Source: JAZKBN01 sp040388605
Lineage (GTDB): Bacteria; Bacteroidota; Bacteroidia; Cytophagales; Flexibacteraceae
NCBI GenBank assembly: GCA_040388605.1
Contig: JAZKBN010000012.1
Location: 62,001 to 126,000, forward strand
Direction: 5' to 3'
Length of the DNA stretch: 64,000 nt
Shown here piece by piece: positions 36,254 to 43,609 of this stretch (its first letter is position 1; the number at the start of each line of letters is the position of its first letter). The translations under genes were made by a program, and so were the position numbers. The notes below the pieces were generated by a model. The model saw nothing but the letters and a program-made list of their open reading frames with translations. It did not search any database and had not been told where the DNA came from.

Positions 36254-37198
36254 TTAAACGCTGATAATATCGAGAATGCGGTTCAAATCTTCATCGCTCA
36301 GGTACGGTATGCGAATCTCGCCGGTGCTTTCCCCGGTTGCCTTTACCAAGACCCTGGTTCCGAAATGCGTGGCCAGTTTATTCTGAACATTCTTTAGTTC
36401 CGGGTTCATAAAGCCGTTGTCGGCTGCCGGGTTAGGGCGCGGGGCGGGCTTGTCTTCATTACCGGGAGTAAATTGCCGAACAAGCTCTTCGGCTTTACGC
36501 ACGCTCAGGTCTTTGCTCAGAATTTGATTGTAGATGAAAAGCTGGTCTTCAACGTTCTCAACATTTACCAAAGAGCGGGCATGGCCCATGCTGAGCCTGT
36601 TATCGCGCACGGCAGCCTGTATTTCAGGGGGCAGGCGCAGCAGGCGCAGGTAATTGTTTACAGTGCTTCGCTTTTTGCCAACGCGCTCGCCCAGCTCTTC
36701 CTGCTTCAGGTTGCATTCTGTTATCAGTCGACGGTAGCTGAGGGCCACTTCAAGCGCATTCAGGTTTTCACGCTGAATGTTCTCAATAAGCGCCATTTCA
36801 AGCATTTGCTTATCATCTGCTGTACGGATGTAAGCGGGTAAAAGGGCAAGACCGGCGAGGCGGGATGCCTGCCACCTGCGTTCACCGCTTATCAGCTGGA
36901 ACCTGTCGCGCGATAATTGCCTTACAGTAATCGGCTGAATGATGCCATGCACTTTTATGCTTTCGGCAAGCTCTTCAAGCGCTTCGCGCTCGAAGTGGGT
37001 GCGTGGCTGGTAAGGATTGGTTTCAATTTGCTCTGCCGGAATTTCGCGCAGGGTATTGCTTACTGCCGGCAAATCCAAATCGGCTTCTGCTGTTTGGCGT
37101 TGCGGCTGCTGCTCCTGCTGATCAGAATCTTCAAGCAGTGCGCTCAGGCCCCTGCCGAGTCCGCTGCGGCGTTTTACGGTTACTTTATTTGCTTCCAT
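36254..37198 (-). CDS. parB: chromosome partitioning protein ParB
   Basis: 314 residues: an N-terminal basic segment (RRSGLGRGLSALL, the ParA-stimulating region), a ParB/Srx CTPase domain (IETNPYQPRTHFEREALEELAESIKVHGIIQPI, LISGERRWQASRLAG with the GERR motif), an HTH (LKQEELGERVGKKRSTVNNYLRLLRLP) and a C-terminal dimerisation domain. ParB loads at parS and organises the origin region. It lies 5 bp downstream of parA. I did not find a parS-like palindrome in the window. Confidence 0.96.
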   Translation of the reverse strand: MEANKVTVKRRSGLGRGLSALLEDSDQQEQQPQRQTAEADLDLPAVSNTLREIPAEQIETNPYQPRTHFEREALEELAESIKVHGIIQPITVRQLSRDRFQLISGERRWQASRLAGLALLPAYIRTADDKQMLEMALIENIQRENLNALEVALSYRRLITECNLKQEELGERVGKKRSTVNNYLRLLRLPPEIQAAVRDNRLSMGHARSLVNVENVEDQLFIYNQILSKDLSVRKAEELVRQFTPGNEDKPAPRPNPAADNGFMNPELKNVQNKLATHFGTRVLVKATGESTGEIRIPYLSDEDLNRILDIISV

Positions 37199-37203
37199 TA
37201 TGT

Positions 37204-38013
37204 TCAGGCTTGTTCAGCCTCGGCTTCGGCCAGACGGCTTTTATCGGCAAGGCCGTTTTTTTCCAATACTTCGCGCGCAAGGTTCAGGTAGCTAATGGCC
37301 CCTTTGCTTTCGGCATCATGCGCAATGGCAGGCAAGCCATAGCCCGGCGATTCGCTCAGCTTAATATTACGCGGTATAAGCGTATTAAATACCATGTTTT
37401 TAAAATACAGGCGCACTTCCTCAACCACCTGGTTACTCAGGCGGAGACGGGCATCGTACATGGTAAGCAAAATTCCTTCCACCTGTAAGGTTTTGTTCAG
37501 GCGGGTTTGAATAATCTTTATAGTGTTCAGCAGCTTGCCCAGGCCTTCCAATGCAAAGTACTCGCACTGAACAGGTATAATAAGTGAATCTGCTGCGGTA
37601 AGGGCGTTTACGGTAATAAGACCTAAAGAAGGGCTGCAATCAATGAGTATGAAGTCATACTTTTGCGAAATATCGGCAAGGGCCTGCTTCATGCGTTCCT
37701 CGCGGTTTTGCATGTTTATCATTTCCACTTCAGCGCCCACAAGGTCAATGTGTGAGGGCAGAAGGTCAAGAAATGCTATATCGGTTTCAACCACAAGATC
37801 ATTGGGGTCAAGGCCGTCTACCATGCATTCGTAAATGCTTGTTTTCAGCTTTTTAGGATCAAGACCCAGGCCCGATGTACTGTTAGCCTGCGGATCTGCA
37901 TCCACGAGTAATGTTTTATATTCAAGCGCTGCCAGGCTGGCTGCAAGATTTATGGCAGTTGTGGTTTTACCCACACCGCCTTTTTGATTGGCAATAGCAA
38001 TAATCTTACCCAT
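37204..38013 (-). CDS. parA: chromosome partitioning ATPase ParA / Soj
   Basis: 269 residues from the ATG at 38013, which gives the canonical MGKIIAIANQKGGVGKTTTAINLA with a deviant Walker A (KGGVGKTT). An upstream in-frame ATG would add 39 non-family residues. Other motifs: VDADPQANSTSGLG, ILIDCSPSLGL and the surface patch IPVQCEYFALEGL. It binds DNA non-specifically when ATP-bound and drives ParB-parS segregation. It is the first gene of the parA-parB-DUF5683-dapB run. A minus-strand -7 match (TACTTTTG) lies at 38102-38109. Confidence 0.96.
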   Translation of the reverse strand: MGKIIAIANQKGGVGKTTTAINLAASLAALEYKTLLVDADPQANSTSGLGLDPKKLKTSIYECMVDGLDPNDLVVETDIAFLDLLPSHIDLVGAEVEMINMQNREERMKQALADISQKYDFILIDCSPSLGLITVNALTAADSLIIPVQCEYFALEGLGKLLNTIKIIQTRLNKTLQVEGILLTMYDARLRLSNQVVEEVRLYFKNMVFNTLIPRNIKLSESPGYGLPAIAHDAESKGAISYLNLAREVLEKNGLADKSRLAEAEAEQA

Positions 38014-38101
38014 AGTTTTCTTATCCGTCCGCTGCCATGCGCATTTAGCCCAAGGGAGCGGTTTTTCCCGCAAAGGGGCAAATCCAGGTGAATTCAGAAT
38101 A

Positions 38102-38109
38102 CAAAAGTA
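38102..38109 (-). promoter_or_regulatory. possible -7 promoter element (TACTTTTG) of the parA operon
   Basis: A minus-strand match to TAnnTTTG, 89 bp upstream of the parA start codon. I do not see a TTTG at the expected 19-bp distance, so the call is tentative. Confidence 0.35.
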
Positions 38110-38230
38110 CGCATTCCGCACGGCTTTCATGAGGTGCCGGCACTTAAATATATTATCAATATAAGGCTATTATTCAGCCTGAAAAGCTTGCAAAAATCTA
38201 ATGATTTCAGTTACAAAGCATTGGAAGGGG

Positions 38231-38608
38231 CTATTCGTCGCGCCGCCACCTGTCGTCTTCGCTCAGGAGCAGGCGCTGTAAATGATAGCCTGTTAAAGCG
38301 GCAAAAGTGCCTGTGAGCCATGCAATAAAAAGCATCAGGGGGTACAGCAACGCATAAGAAGGCATATAGAAAATGGCTGCCACCTGCCTGCTGAGTATGT
38401 GGTAATTTTGACTGTCAAGCACAAGCGCCAATACCAGCCACGATGCCGCCGCTCCCCAGCCGCCTATATTTCTGGTTTCACGCGCTGTTTTACCCCATAC
38501 AAAAGCCATAAACACGGTGCCTGCCGGCAATACCCAAAAGGGCAGAAACCATTGCAGCAGTGCTATAGCTACTGTAAACAGTAAAAACCTATATACCGGA
38601 TTTTTCAT
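38231..38608 (-). CDS. small integral membrane protein, unknown function
   Basis: 125 residues with about four hydrophobic helices (7-22, 25-40, 52-66, 83-110) and a charged C-terminal tail (SEDDRWRRDE). Codon use fits its neighbours. I do not recognise a family. It lies between the parA promoter region and a repeat-rich spacer; on the same strand, the nearest upstream gene is the glycosyltransferase. Confidence 0.65.
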   Translation of the reverse strand: MKNPVYRFLLFTVAIALLQWFLPFWVLPAGTVFMAFVWGKTARETRNIGGWGAAASWLVLALVLDSQNYHILSRQVAAIFYMPSYALLYPLMLFIAWLTGTFAALTGYHLQRLLLSEDDRWRRDE

Positions 38609-38676
38609 AATACCCTGTTTTTGGGCATGCAGCCCTGTTAATTAACGTCAGTTCGAGGAAGAAACATCGTTTCCCA

Positions 38677-38935
38677 TTTTTCAATTCCCGAGAACCAATC
38701 AAGGTCCCCCCAAATCTTAACATCTGTTCGGGCTAAGGAATTTAGTTTTTCAATTCCTGCGAACCAATCAAGGTTCGCCCGGCTCTTACCAATCTATGGC
38801 GTTCATTAGTACAGACGTGCACAATATCCTGACCGCCGGCGGTGAGGTTAGTGAGTGCGAGAGCGCTAAACTAACGAGCGTAGCTCGCAACCAAATATGC
38901 GCCACCGGTTTACAGGTCAGATACGAATTAAGTAC
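38677..38935. repeat. structured interspersed repeat, copies A (degenerate) and B
   Basis: Copy A (38677-38740) is a decayed tandem relative of the start of copy B (38745-38935). Copy B opens with CAATTCCTGCGAACC and a perfect 7-bp hairpin, GCGAACC-AATCAA-GGTTCGC (38759-38778). It continues through ACGTGCACAATATCCTG, the palindrome CCGCCGGCGG, a stem GTTAG/CTAAC enclosing AGTGC-GAGA-GCGCT (38847-38875), and a hairpin CGAGC-GTA-GCTCG (38875-38887). The outer arms CTGACC (38829-38834) and GGTCAG (38915-38920) also pair. The same framework returns as copy C at 49510. No coding potential is seen. Confidence 0.75.
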
Positions 38936-38969
38936 CTGTAAATCAAACTAATACTTACCTAATGACTTT

Positions 38970-40277
38970 TTAATGGTGCGAAGCGCTTTCCACCTTTTCA
39001 ACGCCGTTTACAATCGTGGATGCATAATTTTCCCAGCTGAAACGAGCGGCCATNNNNNNNNNNACATTATTACGGTCTATAGGATTGTCCAGGCTGTGTT
39101 GCATGGCTTCGGCCATGCTGTGGGTATCGGCGGCATCGGCCAGGTATCCGTTAAAGCCGTCGCGAATGGTTTCAGGAAAGTGCCCTACGCGGGCTGCCAG
39201 CACAGGAATGCGGAAATTATAAGCCATGCTTTCCACACCGGATGGTGTGGCATATTCATAGAACAGCAAAATAGAATCGCTTACCTGGAAATATTTGTGC
39301 ACATCTTCATTGGCTACAAAATCATTCACCACGGCAGTTTTATCTTTTAAGCCGAGGGCCTCAATTTTTGCAAGGGGGTTGTAATCACGTTCATCGTCGG
39401 TTTTCTTAACCAGCAGGCTCTTTGCCATACCGAAAACGAAATTCTTTACCCTTGTGCTGAACTTGCTTTGGTCAAGTGTTTGCCAGAAAGACTCCCCTAC
39501 TATGAGCAGCGATACATCGTCGCGCTTTTGAGCAAGCTCCGCAAAGGCGTCTATGCAGAAATGCAGGCCCTTGTATTTACGTATAAAGCCAAAGAACAGG
39601 AATACATGCTTTTTCAGCCCGAACTTCTTTTTAAAGGCCTCAACATCGAAATTCGGATCCGGCTTAAACATATCATATACCGGGTGATACAGCTTTATAA
39701 CTGTAGTTTCTTCGGTCTGGCTGCGTTTGCCGGTTTCATTTACCGCAAACCGTCGGTCAGGAAAGAGTGTGCTTAACTCTTCAACTGTTTTATAAGCATG
39801 CACCACGTAAGTATCTGCCGAACCAAGGCCGTATTTACTGAACATGCGGTCAATGGCGCTTTGCTCTTTCTGGATAACAAAGTGCAGGTCAAATACTATC
39901 TCTATGCTGCTTTCCTCTTTCAGGCAGCGTACTATATAGCCCAACGGCAGCCCCTGCACCGCCACCGACCATTGTATAATCACCATGGCCGGGTTAATGG
40001 CCTTAATGGCATCCGCAGTTTTACGCCAGCTTAAGGGGTTATTGTAATTGCAGAGATAATGAAGCTTAACGTTAGAGCCGGCAAGCTTGTCGGCGCTGCT
40101 GCTGCGGTCAATAAAATCGCGGGGAATAATTGCCGGGTATTGCTGTGTCCAGGAAACAATATGGGTTTCCGTTTCAGGCAACCTGTCTATGGCCTTAGCG
40201 AGTGAAAGTGTGTAGTTAGCCATGCCGCCCTTAAATACAGGTCCGGGACCAAATACCACTATTTTCTTCTTGCTCAT
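38970..40277 (-). CDS. family 4-like glycosyltransferase, with a small N gap
   Basis: 435 codons. GT-B fold: an N-terminal acceptor domain starting KIVVFGPGPVFKGGMANYTLSLAKAI, and a C-terminal donor domain with FLFFGFIRKYKGLHFCIDAF, LLIVGES and the nucleotide-sugar region EYATPSGVESMAYNFRIPVLAARVGHFPE. It is probably a cytosolic or membrane-peripheral enzyme of polysaccharide synthesis. The 10-N gap at 39054-39063 falls near the C-terminus between PIDRNN and MAARFSWENYAST. There the flanks read continuously with no duplicated segment, so the missing part is probably a few residues. It stands alone. Confidence 0.85.
   Translation of the reverse strand: MSKKKIVVFGPGPVFKGGMANYTLSLAKAIDRLPETETHIVSWTQQYPAIIPRDFIDRSSSADKLAGSNVKLHYLCNYNNPLSWRKTADAIKAINPAMVIIQWSVAVQGLPLGYIVRCLKEESSIEIVFDLHFVIQKEQSAIDRMFSKYGLGSADTYVVHAYKTVEELSTLFPDRRFAVNETGKRSQTEETTVIKLYHPVYDMFKPDPNFDVEAFKKKFGLKKHVFLFFGFIRKYKGLHFCIDAFAELAQKRDDVSLLIVGESFWQTLDQSKFSTRVKNFVFGMAKSLLVKKTDDERDYNPLAKIEALGLKDKTAVVNDFVANEDVHKYFQVSDSILLFYEYATPSGVESMAYNFRIPVLAARVGHFPETIRDGFNGYLADAADTHSMAEAMQHSLDNPIDRNNXXXXMAARFSWENYASTIVNGVEKVESASHH
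39054..39063. other. 10-N scaffold gap inside the glycosyltransferase gene
   Basis: A run of ten N. Unlike the other two gaps in the window, the flanking protein sequence is not duplicated. Confidence 0.95.
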
Positions 40278-40377
40278 CCGTATTAAATTTTAAGTATAAA
40301 AGCCATGCAGGCTGTTTCGGGGCGGGAAATATATGGCATGGCAATGAGTTTTACTAATATGGCACAATTAAACGCAA

Positions 40378-40410
40378 AAACGCCCGGCCTTATTACAGGT
40401 CGGGCGTTTA
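40378..40410 (-). terminator. terminator of the sigma/anti-sigma operon
   Basis: AAACGCCCG pairs with CGGGCGTTT (9 bp) around a 14-nt loop. On the minus strand the stem is followed by a T-rich run. It lies 38 bp after the anti-sigma-like stop codon. Confidence 0.85.
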
Positions 40411-40447
40411 AATATTTACGATACTTTTTAAAGTATAAATCAGTTAG

Positions 40448-41503
40448 TTAATAGCCTTTTTTCTTCTTCAACTCTGTAAGCTCGCTTACCAACTGGGGGT
40501 CTGTTATGGCTACGAACTTAGTAATATCGTGTGTGTTAGGCATTACCTGTGCAAATATTCCGTTGCGGTAGATGTAAATTTTCTTTCCGCCTTTGGCTAT
40601 GTCCAGGTCAAGCAGTTCGTAAAGCGCTTTGTCAGAGCCGAAGTAAAGAACAAGCTTGCTGCCGGTGTAGGTGTAGTGGTCGGTGTGCTTGCCGTCGTTC
40701 ACTACTTTTTGGTCTTCAATCATGCCGTCGGTCAGGCGTGTGGTTGCCGGTGAGCCTGAGGCATGTCCGCCGTCAGCAGATGAAGTTTTAATGGCTCCGC
40801 CTGCATCGTCGTCGCCGCCTATGTTAGCAGAGGGGTCAAATCCCATTGGCGATACGCCTGCATCTTTTTTAGCAGCTTTAGCAGAGGACTTTGAAGTAAC
40901 TGCTGAAGTATGTTTGCCGGAAGCAGAATTGCTGTGAGTCGAAGCGCCGGGTTTATTAACCGCTTCTGAAGTATTTGCATCAGCCTTGTGGCTTTCAGCT
41001 GTATTTGCAGTTGCATCCGGAGATTCGCCGGGGGCTGCAGTATGGTCTGCAACATCAGCAACACCTGTATTTGTGTTATCTGTAGTTTCAATAGCCGGCT
41101 CAGAAGCTGCGCTTCCTATATGGCTGTTGTTTTGTTGTTCTGTTGCAGTTGTATTGCCTGCCACAGGCTGTGAAACAGGAACGGTTTCTTTACCGGAATT
41201 CATGAATACCAGGGCGGCTATGCCAACCACGCCCGCTGCGGCGCCAAGGCCGGCCAATGTACGCATTCCAAGGCTTACCGATGAACCGGCAGGTATGGTG
41301 CTTACATCTATTTTTTGCAGTCGATTTTTCAGGGCCATTCGGCGCTGTTCACCAAGTGCTTTGGCAATGTCATGCTGCAGCTCCAGTTCGTTCTTTAGGA
41401 GCGGGTCGCGCGACATTTCGGCTTCAAAATCAAGGCGGGCGTTTTGTGGCATATTGCCGGCCATGAAAGCGTCGAGTTTGTCCTGAAATGATTCGTTTGT
41501 CAT
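40448..41503 (-). CDS. putative transmembrane anti-sigma factor
   Basis: 351 residues: a cytoplasmic N-terminal helical region (FQDKLDAFMAGNMPQNARLDFEAEMSRDPLLKNELELQHDIAKAL) of the anti-sigma type, one TM helix (about 81-102), a long Thr/Ser/Ala/Glu low-complexity periplasmic stretch, and a C-terminal globular part (KVVNDGKHTDHYTYTGSKLVLYFG). It lies 95 bp downstream of an ECF sigma gene on the same strand. The arrangement indicates that it sequesters that sigma factor at the inner membrane. No zinc HxxxCxxC motif is seen. Confidence 0.75.
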   Translation of the reverse strand: MTNESFQDKLDAFMAGNMPQNARLDFEAEMSRDPLLKNELELQHDIAKALGEQRRMALKNRLQKIDVSTIPAGSSVSLGMRTLAGLGAAAGVVGIAALVFMNSGKETVPVSQPVAGNTTATEQQNNSHIGSAASEPAIETTDNTNTGVADVADHTAAPGESPDATANTAESHKADANTSEAVNKPGASTHSNSASGKHTSAVTSKSSAKAAKKDAGVSPMGFDPSANIGGDDDAGGAIKTSSADGGHASGSPATTRLTDGMIEDQKVVNDGKHTDHYTYTGSKLVLYFGSDKALYELLDLDIAKGGKKIYIYRNGIFAQVMPNTHDITKFVAITDPQLVSELTELKKKKGY

Positions 41504-41598
41504 ATAATTACCCGGTTGAAATGAGGCAGAATAGCTGTTTTATTTGGGTAAGGCTTAATGCTTGCGGCAATTAGCTTGTTATAGCGCCCACAGGCACA

Positions 41599-42138
41599 TT
41601 AATCCATGAAATCACCGGCAGTATAGAGCGATTTTATTTTTATGTCGAGCTCCTGTTTGCACTTATACTTCTTTGTCTTTGCAGTGTCGGCATTGGCGAG
41701 ACCCATTTTCTCGGCAATGTCGTTCATGCTCAGGTTATCGAAGTAATAGTACATCAGAATCAGTCGGCAACTTTCGCCCAGTGCGGCAATGCACTTGTTA
41801 ATGATGTCTATGCGCTCCTGGCGGTCGGGGTCTGTGAAGTCCGGCTTATCGGCTTCTTCCGACGAGAATTTGCCCTTGCGGTCAAGTTCCTTGCGCCAAA
41901 GGTTCTGGCAGATGCTATATAAATAGGTGCTTATTTTTGAGGTAAGCGTGAGTTTATCGGCTATTACTTTTTCCCAAAACACAATTAATGCATCCTGGAA
42001 TATGTCTTTTGCCTCGTCCTCGGTACCGCTGTTCCGGGTTATCATTTTCAGCATCATCCGGTAATGCTTGCGGTACAGCCAGTCTATAGCACTTTCGTCG
42101 CCTTTTTTAATGCGGCTTATTATCTCCCTGTCATCCAT
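41599..42138 (-). CDS. ECF-type RNA polymerase sigma factor
   Basis: 179 residues from the ATG at 42138 (MDDREIISRIKKGDESAIDWLYRKHYRMMLKMI); an upstream in-frame ATG would add a basic 25-residue tail not typical of the family. Region 2 contains EDEAKDIFQDALIVFWEKV. Region 4 contains LGESCRLILMYYYFDNLSMNDIAEKMGLANADTAKTKKYKCKQEL with its helix-turn-helix. It pairs with the downstream anti-sigma-like gene. A 20-bp palindrome lies 77 bp upstream of the start. Confidence 0.93.
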   Translation of the reverse strand: MDDREIISRIKKGDESAIDWLYRKHYRMMLKMITRNSGTEDEAKDIFQDALIVFWEKVIADKLTLTSKISTYLYSICQNLWRKELDRKGKFSSEEADKPDFTDPDRQERIDIINKCIAALGESCRLILMYYYFDNLSMNDIAEKMGLANADTAKTKKYKCKQELDIKIKSLYTAGDFMD

Positions 42139-42214
42139 TGAATCATTTGGTTCATTCAGATTCCGGGGCCTTACTGCGGGTGTATACCCTTTTCCTGACC
42201 GAGGTAACCGCATG

Positions 42215-42234
42215 TTCTGAAAATATTTTCAGAA
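42215..42234. promoter_or_regulatory. perfect 20-bp palindrome in the divergent sigma/lipoprotein spacer
   Basis: TTCTGAAAATATTTTCAGAA is self-complementary over all 20 bases. It lies between the ECF sigma gene (minus) and the lipoprotein gene (plus), a typical position for a dimeric regulator. It has no loop and so is unlikely to be a terminator. Confidence 0.55.
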
Positions 42235-42415
42235 TTTATTCGGTTTGCTCCCCGGGCAGTAAAACCCGGGTGGGCTTATACCTTATTATAAGGCACACCC
42301 ATAGGTTCAGCTTTGGCCGGTCTTCGGAATTTCAATGCAATTAATCGTTTTTTCATTACTTATGAAACTCTTGTCGGCATTTTCCTGCATTTAACTAATT
42401 ATGATTATTCATCAA

Positions 42416-42446
42416 TTTGTATGGCACGCAATTTTACATATTTTTG
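42416..42446 (+). promoter_or_regulatory. Bacteroidota promoter TTTG-N19-TAnnTTTG before the lipoprotein gene
   Basis: TTTG at 42416-42419 and TATTTTTG at 42439-42446 are separated by 19 bp, matching the housekeeping consensus of this phylum. Transcription would start about 20 nt before the ATG at 42473. Confidence 0.7.
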
Positions 42447-42472
42447 CGCTTGTTCTTACGGAACCCTAAATC

Positions 42473-43372
42473 ATGAAAAAAAGCCCGATGCTTTTCCGTG
42501 GCGGTATTTTTGTTATTGCCGCAACAATGTTCTTTACCGCCTGCAGCCCTGCTGAAAAGCACGAAGCAGCGCAAACTGCCGACAGCACAGCCACTGCAGA
42601 TTCTGCAAAACCCGCAGATATCGCCGTTGCAGTTATGAAAGACATTCCGGCGCCTTCGGCCCTGCCTGCAATGCTTGAAGCTACAGGCGTGAGTTTCGAT
42701 AAAGCATTGCCGAATAAACCGGCTAAGGCTGCCTCTTATGGCAAAGTAAGCTCTACTGCTGCCATTAACCTGGGCATTTATACAACAGATGCAGGCTATT
42801 ATAATATGTATAATCACCACGACGATGCCGCAGCCTCGCTCAACGCAGCTGCTAAGCTGGGCGAAAGCCTGAACGTGGGGCCCGCATTCGGCACCATATT
42901 AAAGAGTCGCCTCGAAAAAAACCTGAATAACCAGGACAGCCTTAAAACCCTGAGCGACGACGGGGTTAAAATGGCTTACAAATTCCTGAACGAAAACGAA
43001 CGCAGCAGCACAGGCGCATTGGTAGGTGCCGGTATTTTCACCGAAGGCCTGTATATATCTACTTCATTGGTAGATAAGTACCCGCACGACCTCAGCAAAG
43101 AAAACCGCAACATGATTCTCAGCAGCCTTGTTCGCACCATTACCGAACAGGAAAAAACCCTGAACGATATGATAGCCCTGCTCGAAAGCGTTCCACAGGA
43201 CGATGCTATAAAATCTGTTCTTACAAAATTTAAAAGCCTGAAAACAGATTTTGAAGCGCTTGATGTTGAAGAAAAGATAAAAAGCAATAAAGGCGATTTG
43301 GTGCTTAACGATGCAACATTAAAAGCCATTGCCTCTAAAACTGCTGAAATAAGGGCTGAGTTCGTTAAATAA
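42473..43372 (+). CDS. lipoprotein of unknown function
   Basis: 299 residues. The signal peptide ends in the lipobox FTAC, followed by a low-complexity linker rich in Ala, Asp and Thr. The mature part is helical (SSTAAINLGIYTTDAGYYNMYNHHDDAAASLNAAAKLGESLNV; later amphipathic helices of about 30 residues). I do not recognise a family. It is divergent from the ECF sigma gene and has its own promoter and terminator, so it may belong to that sigma factor's circuit (inference). Confidence 0.8.
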   Translation: MKKSPMLFRGGIFVIAATMFFTACSPAEKHEAAQTADSTATADSAKPADIAVAVMKDIPAPSALPAMLEATGVSFDKALPNKPAKAASYGKVSSTAAINLGIYTTDAGYYNMYNHHDDAAASLNAAAKLGESLNVGPAFGTILKSRLEKNLNNQDSLKTLSDDGVKMAYKFLNENERSSTGALVGAGIFTEGLYISTSLVDKYPHDLSKENRNMILSSLVRTITEQEKTLNDMIALLESVPQDDAIKSVLTKFKSLKTDFEALDVEEKIKSNKGDLVLNDATLKAIASKTAEIRAEFVK

Positions 43373-43401
43373 GCTTTCAGAAATAAAAATGCCATTAGTT
43401 T

Positions 43402-43436
43402 AGGCCGGTAAATATTGAATATTTGCCGGCCTTTTC
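43402..43436 (+). terminator. hairpin terminator after the lipoprotein gene
   Basis: AGGCCGGTAAATA-type arm pairs with TATTTGCCGGCCT (one G-U) and is followed by TTTT. Confidence 0.85.
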
Positions 43437-43609
43437 TATTTTGCATACGCAAGACTATACACTTATCCTTATAATAATATTTGTTACCTATGCTTTGCTT
43501 ACCGGCAGGCAGGCTGTAAGAATTTATTTCCCGGTATTGCGGGCATATAATTTTTATTGCCCAAAATAATAATCGGTTATTCCCTTCCGGGGAAAGCCGG
43601 CAAATAAAT

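Noticed and set aside
38677..38780. Possible CRISPR array from repeated CAATTCC-GAACC units
   Set aside because: Only two imperfect units with unequal spacing and no cas genes.
38829..38935. Possible integron attC site in repeat copy B (GTTAG/CTAAC pairs)
   Set aside because: The spacing and the R'/R'' core arrangement do not fit attC, and there is no integrase or cassette array.
39054..39063. Duplicated flanks at the glycosyltransferase gap
   Set aside because: Unlike the other two gaps, the two sides read as consecutive parts of one protein with no repeated segment.
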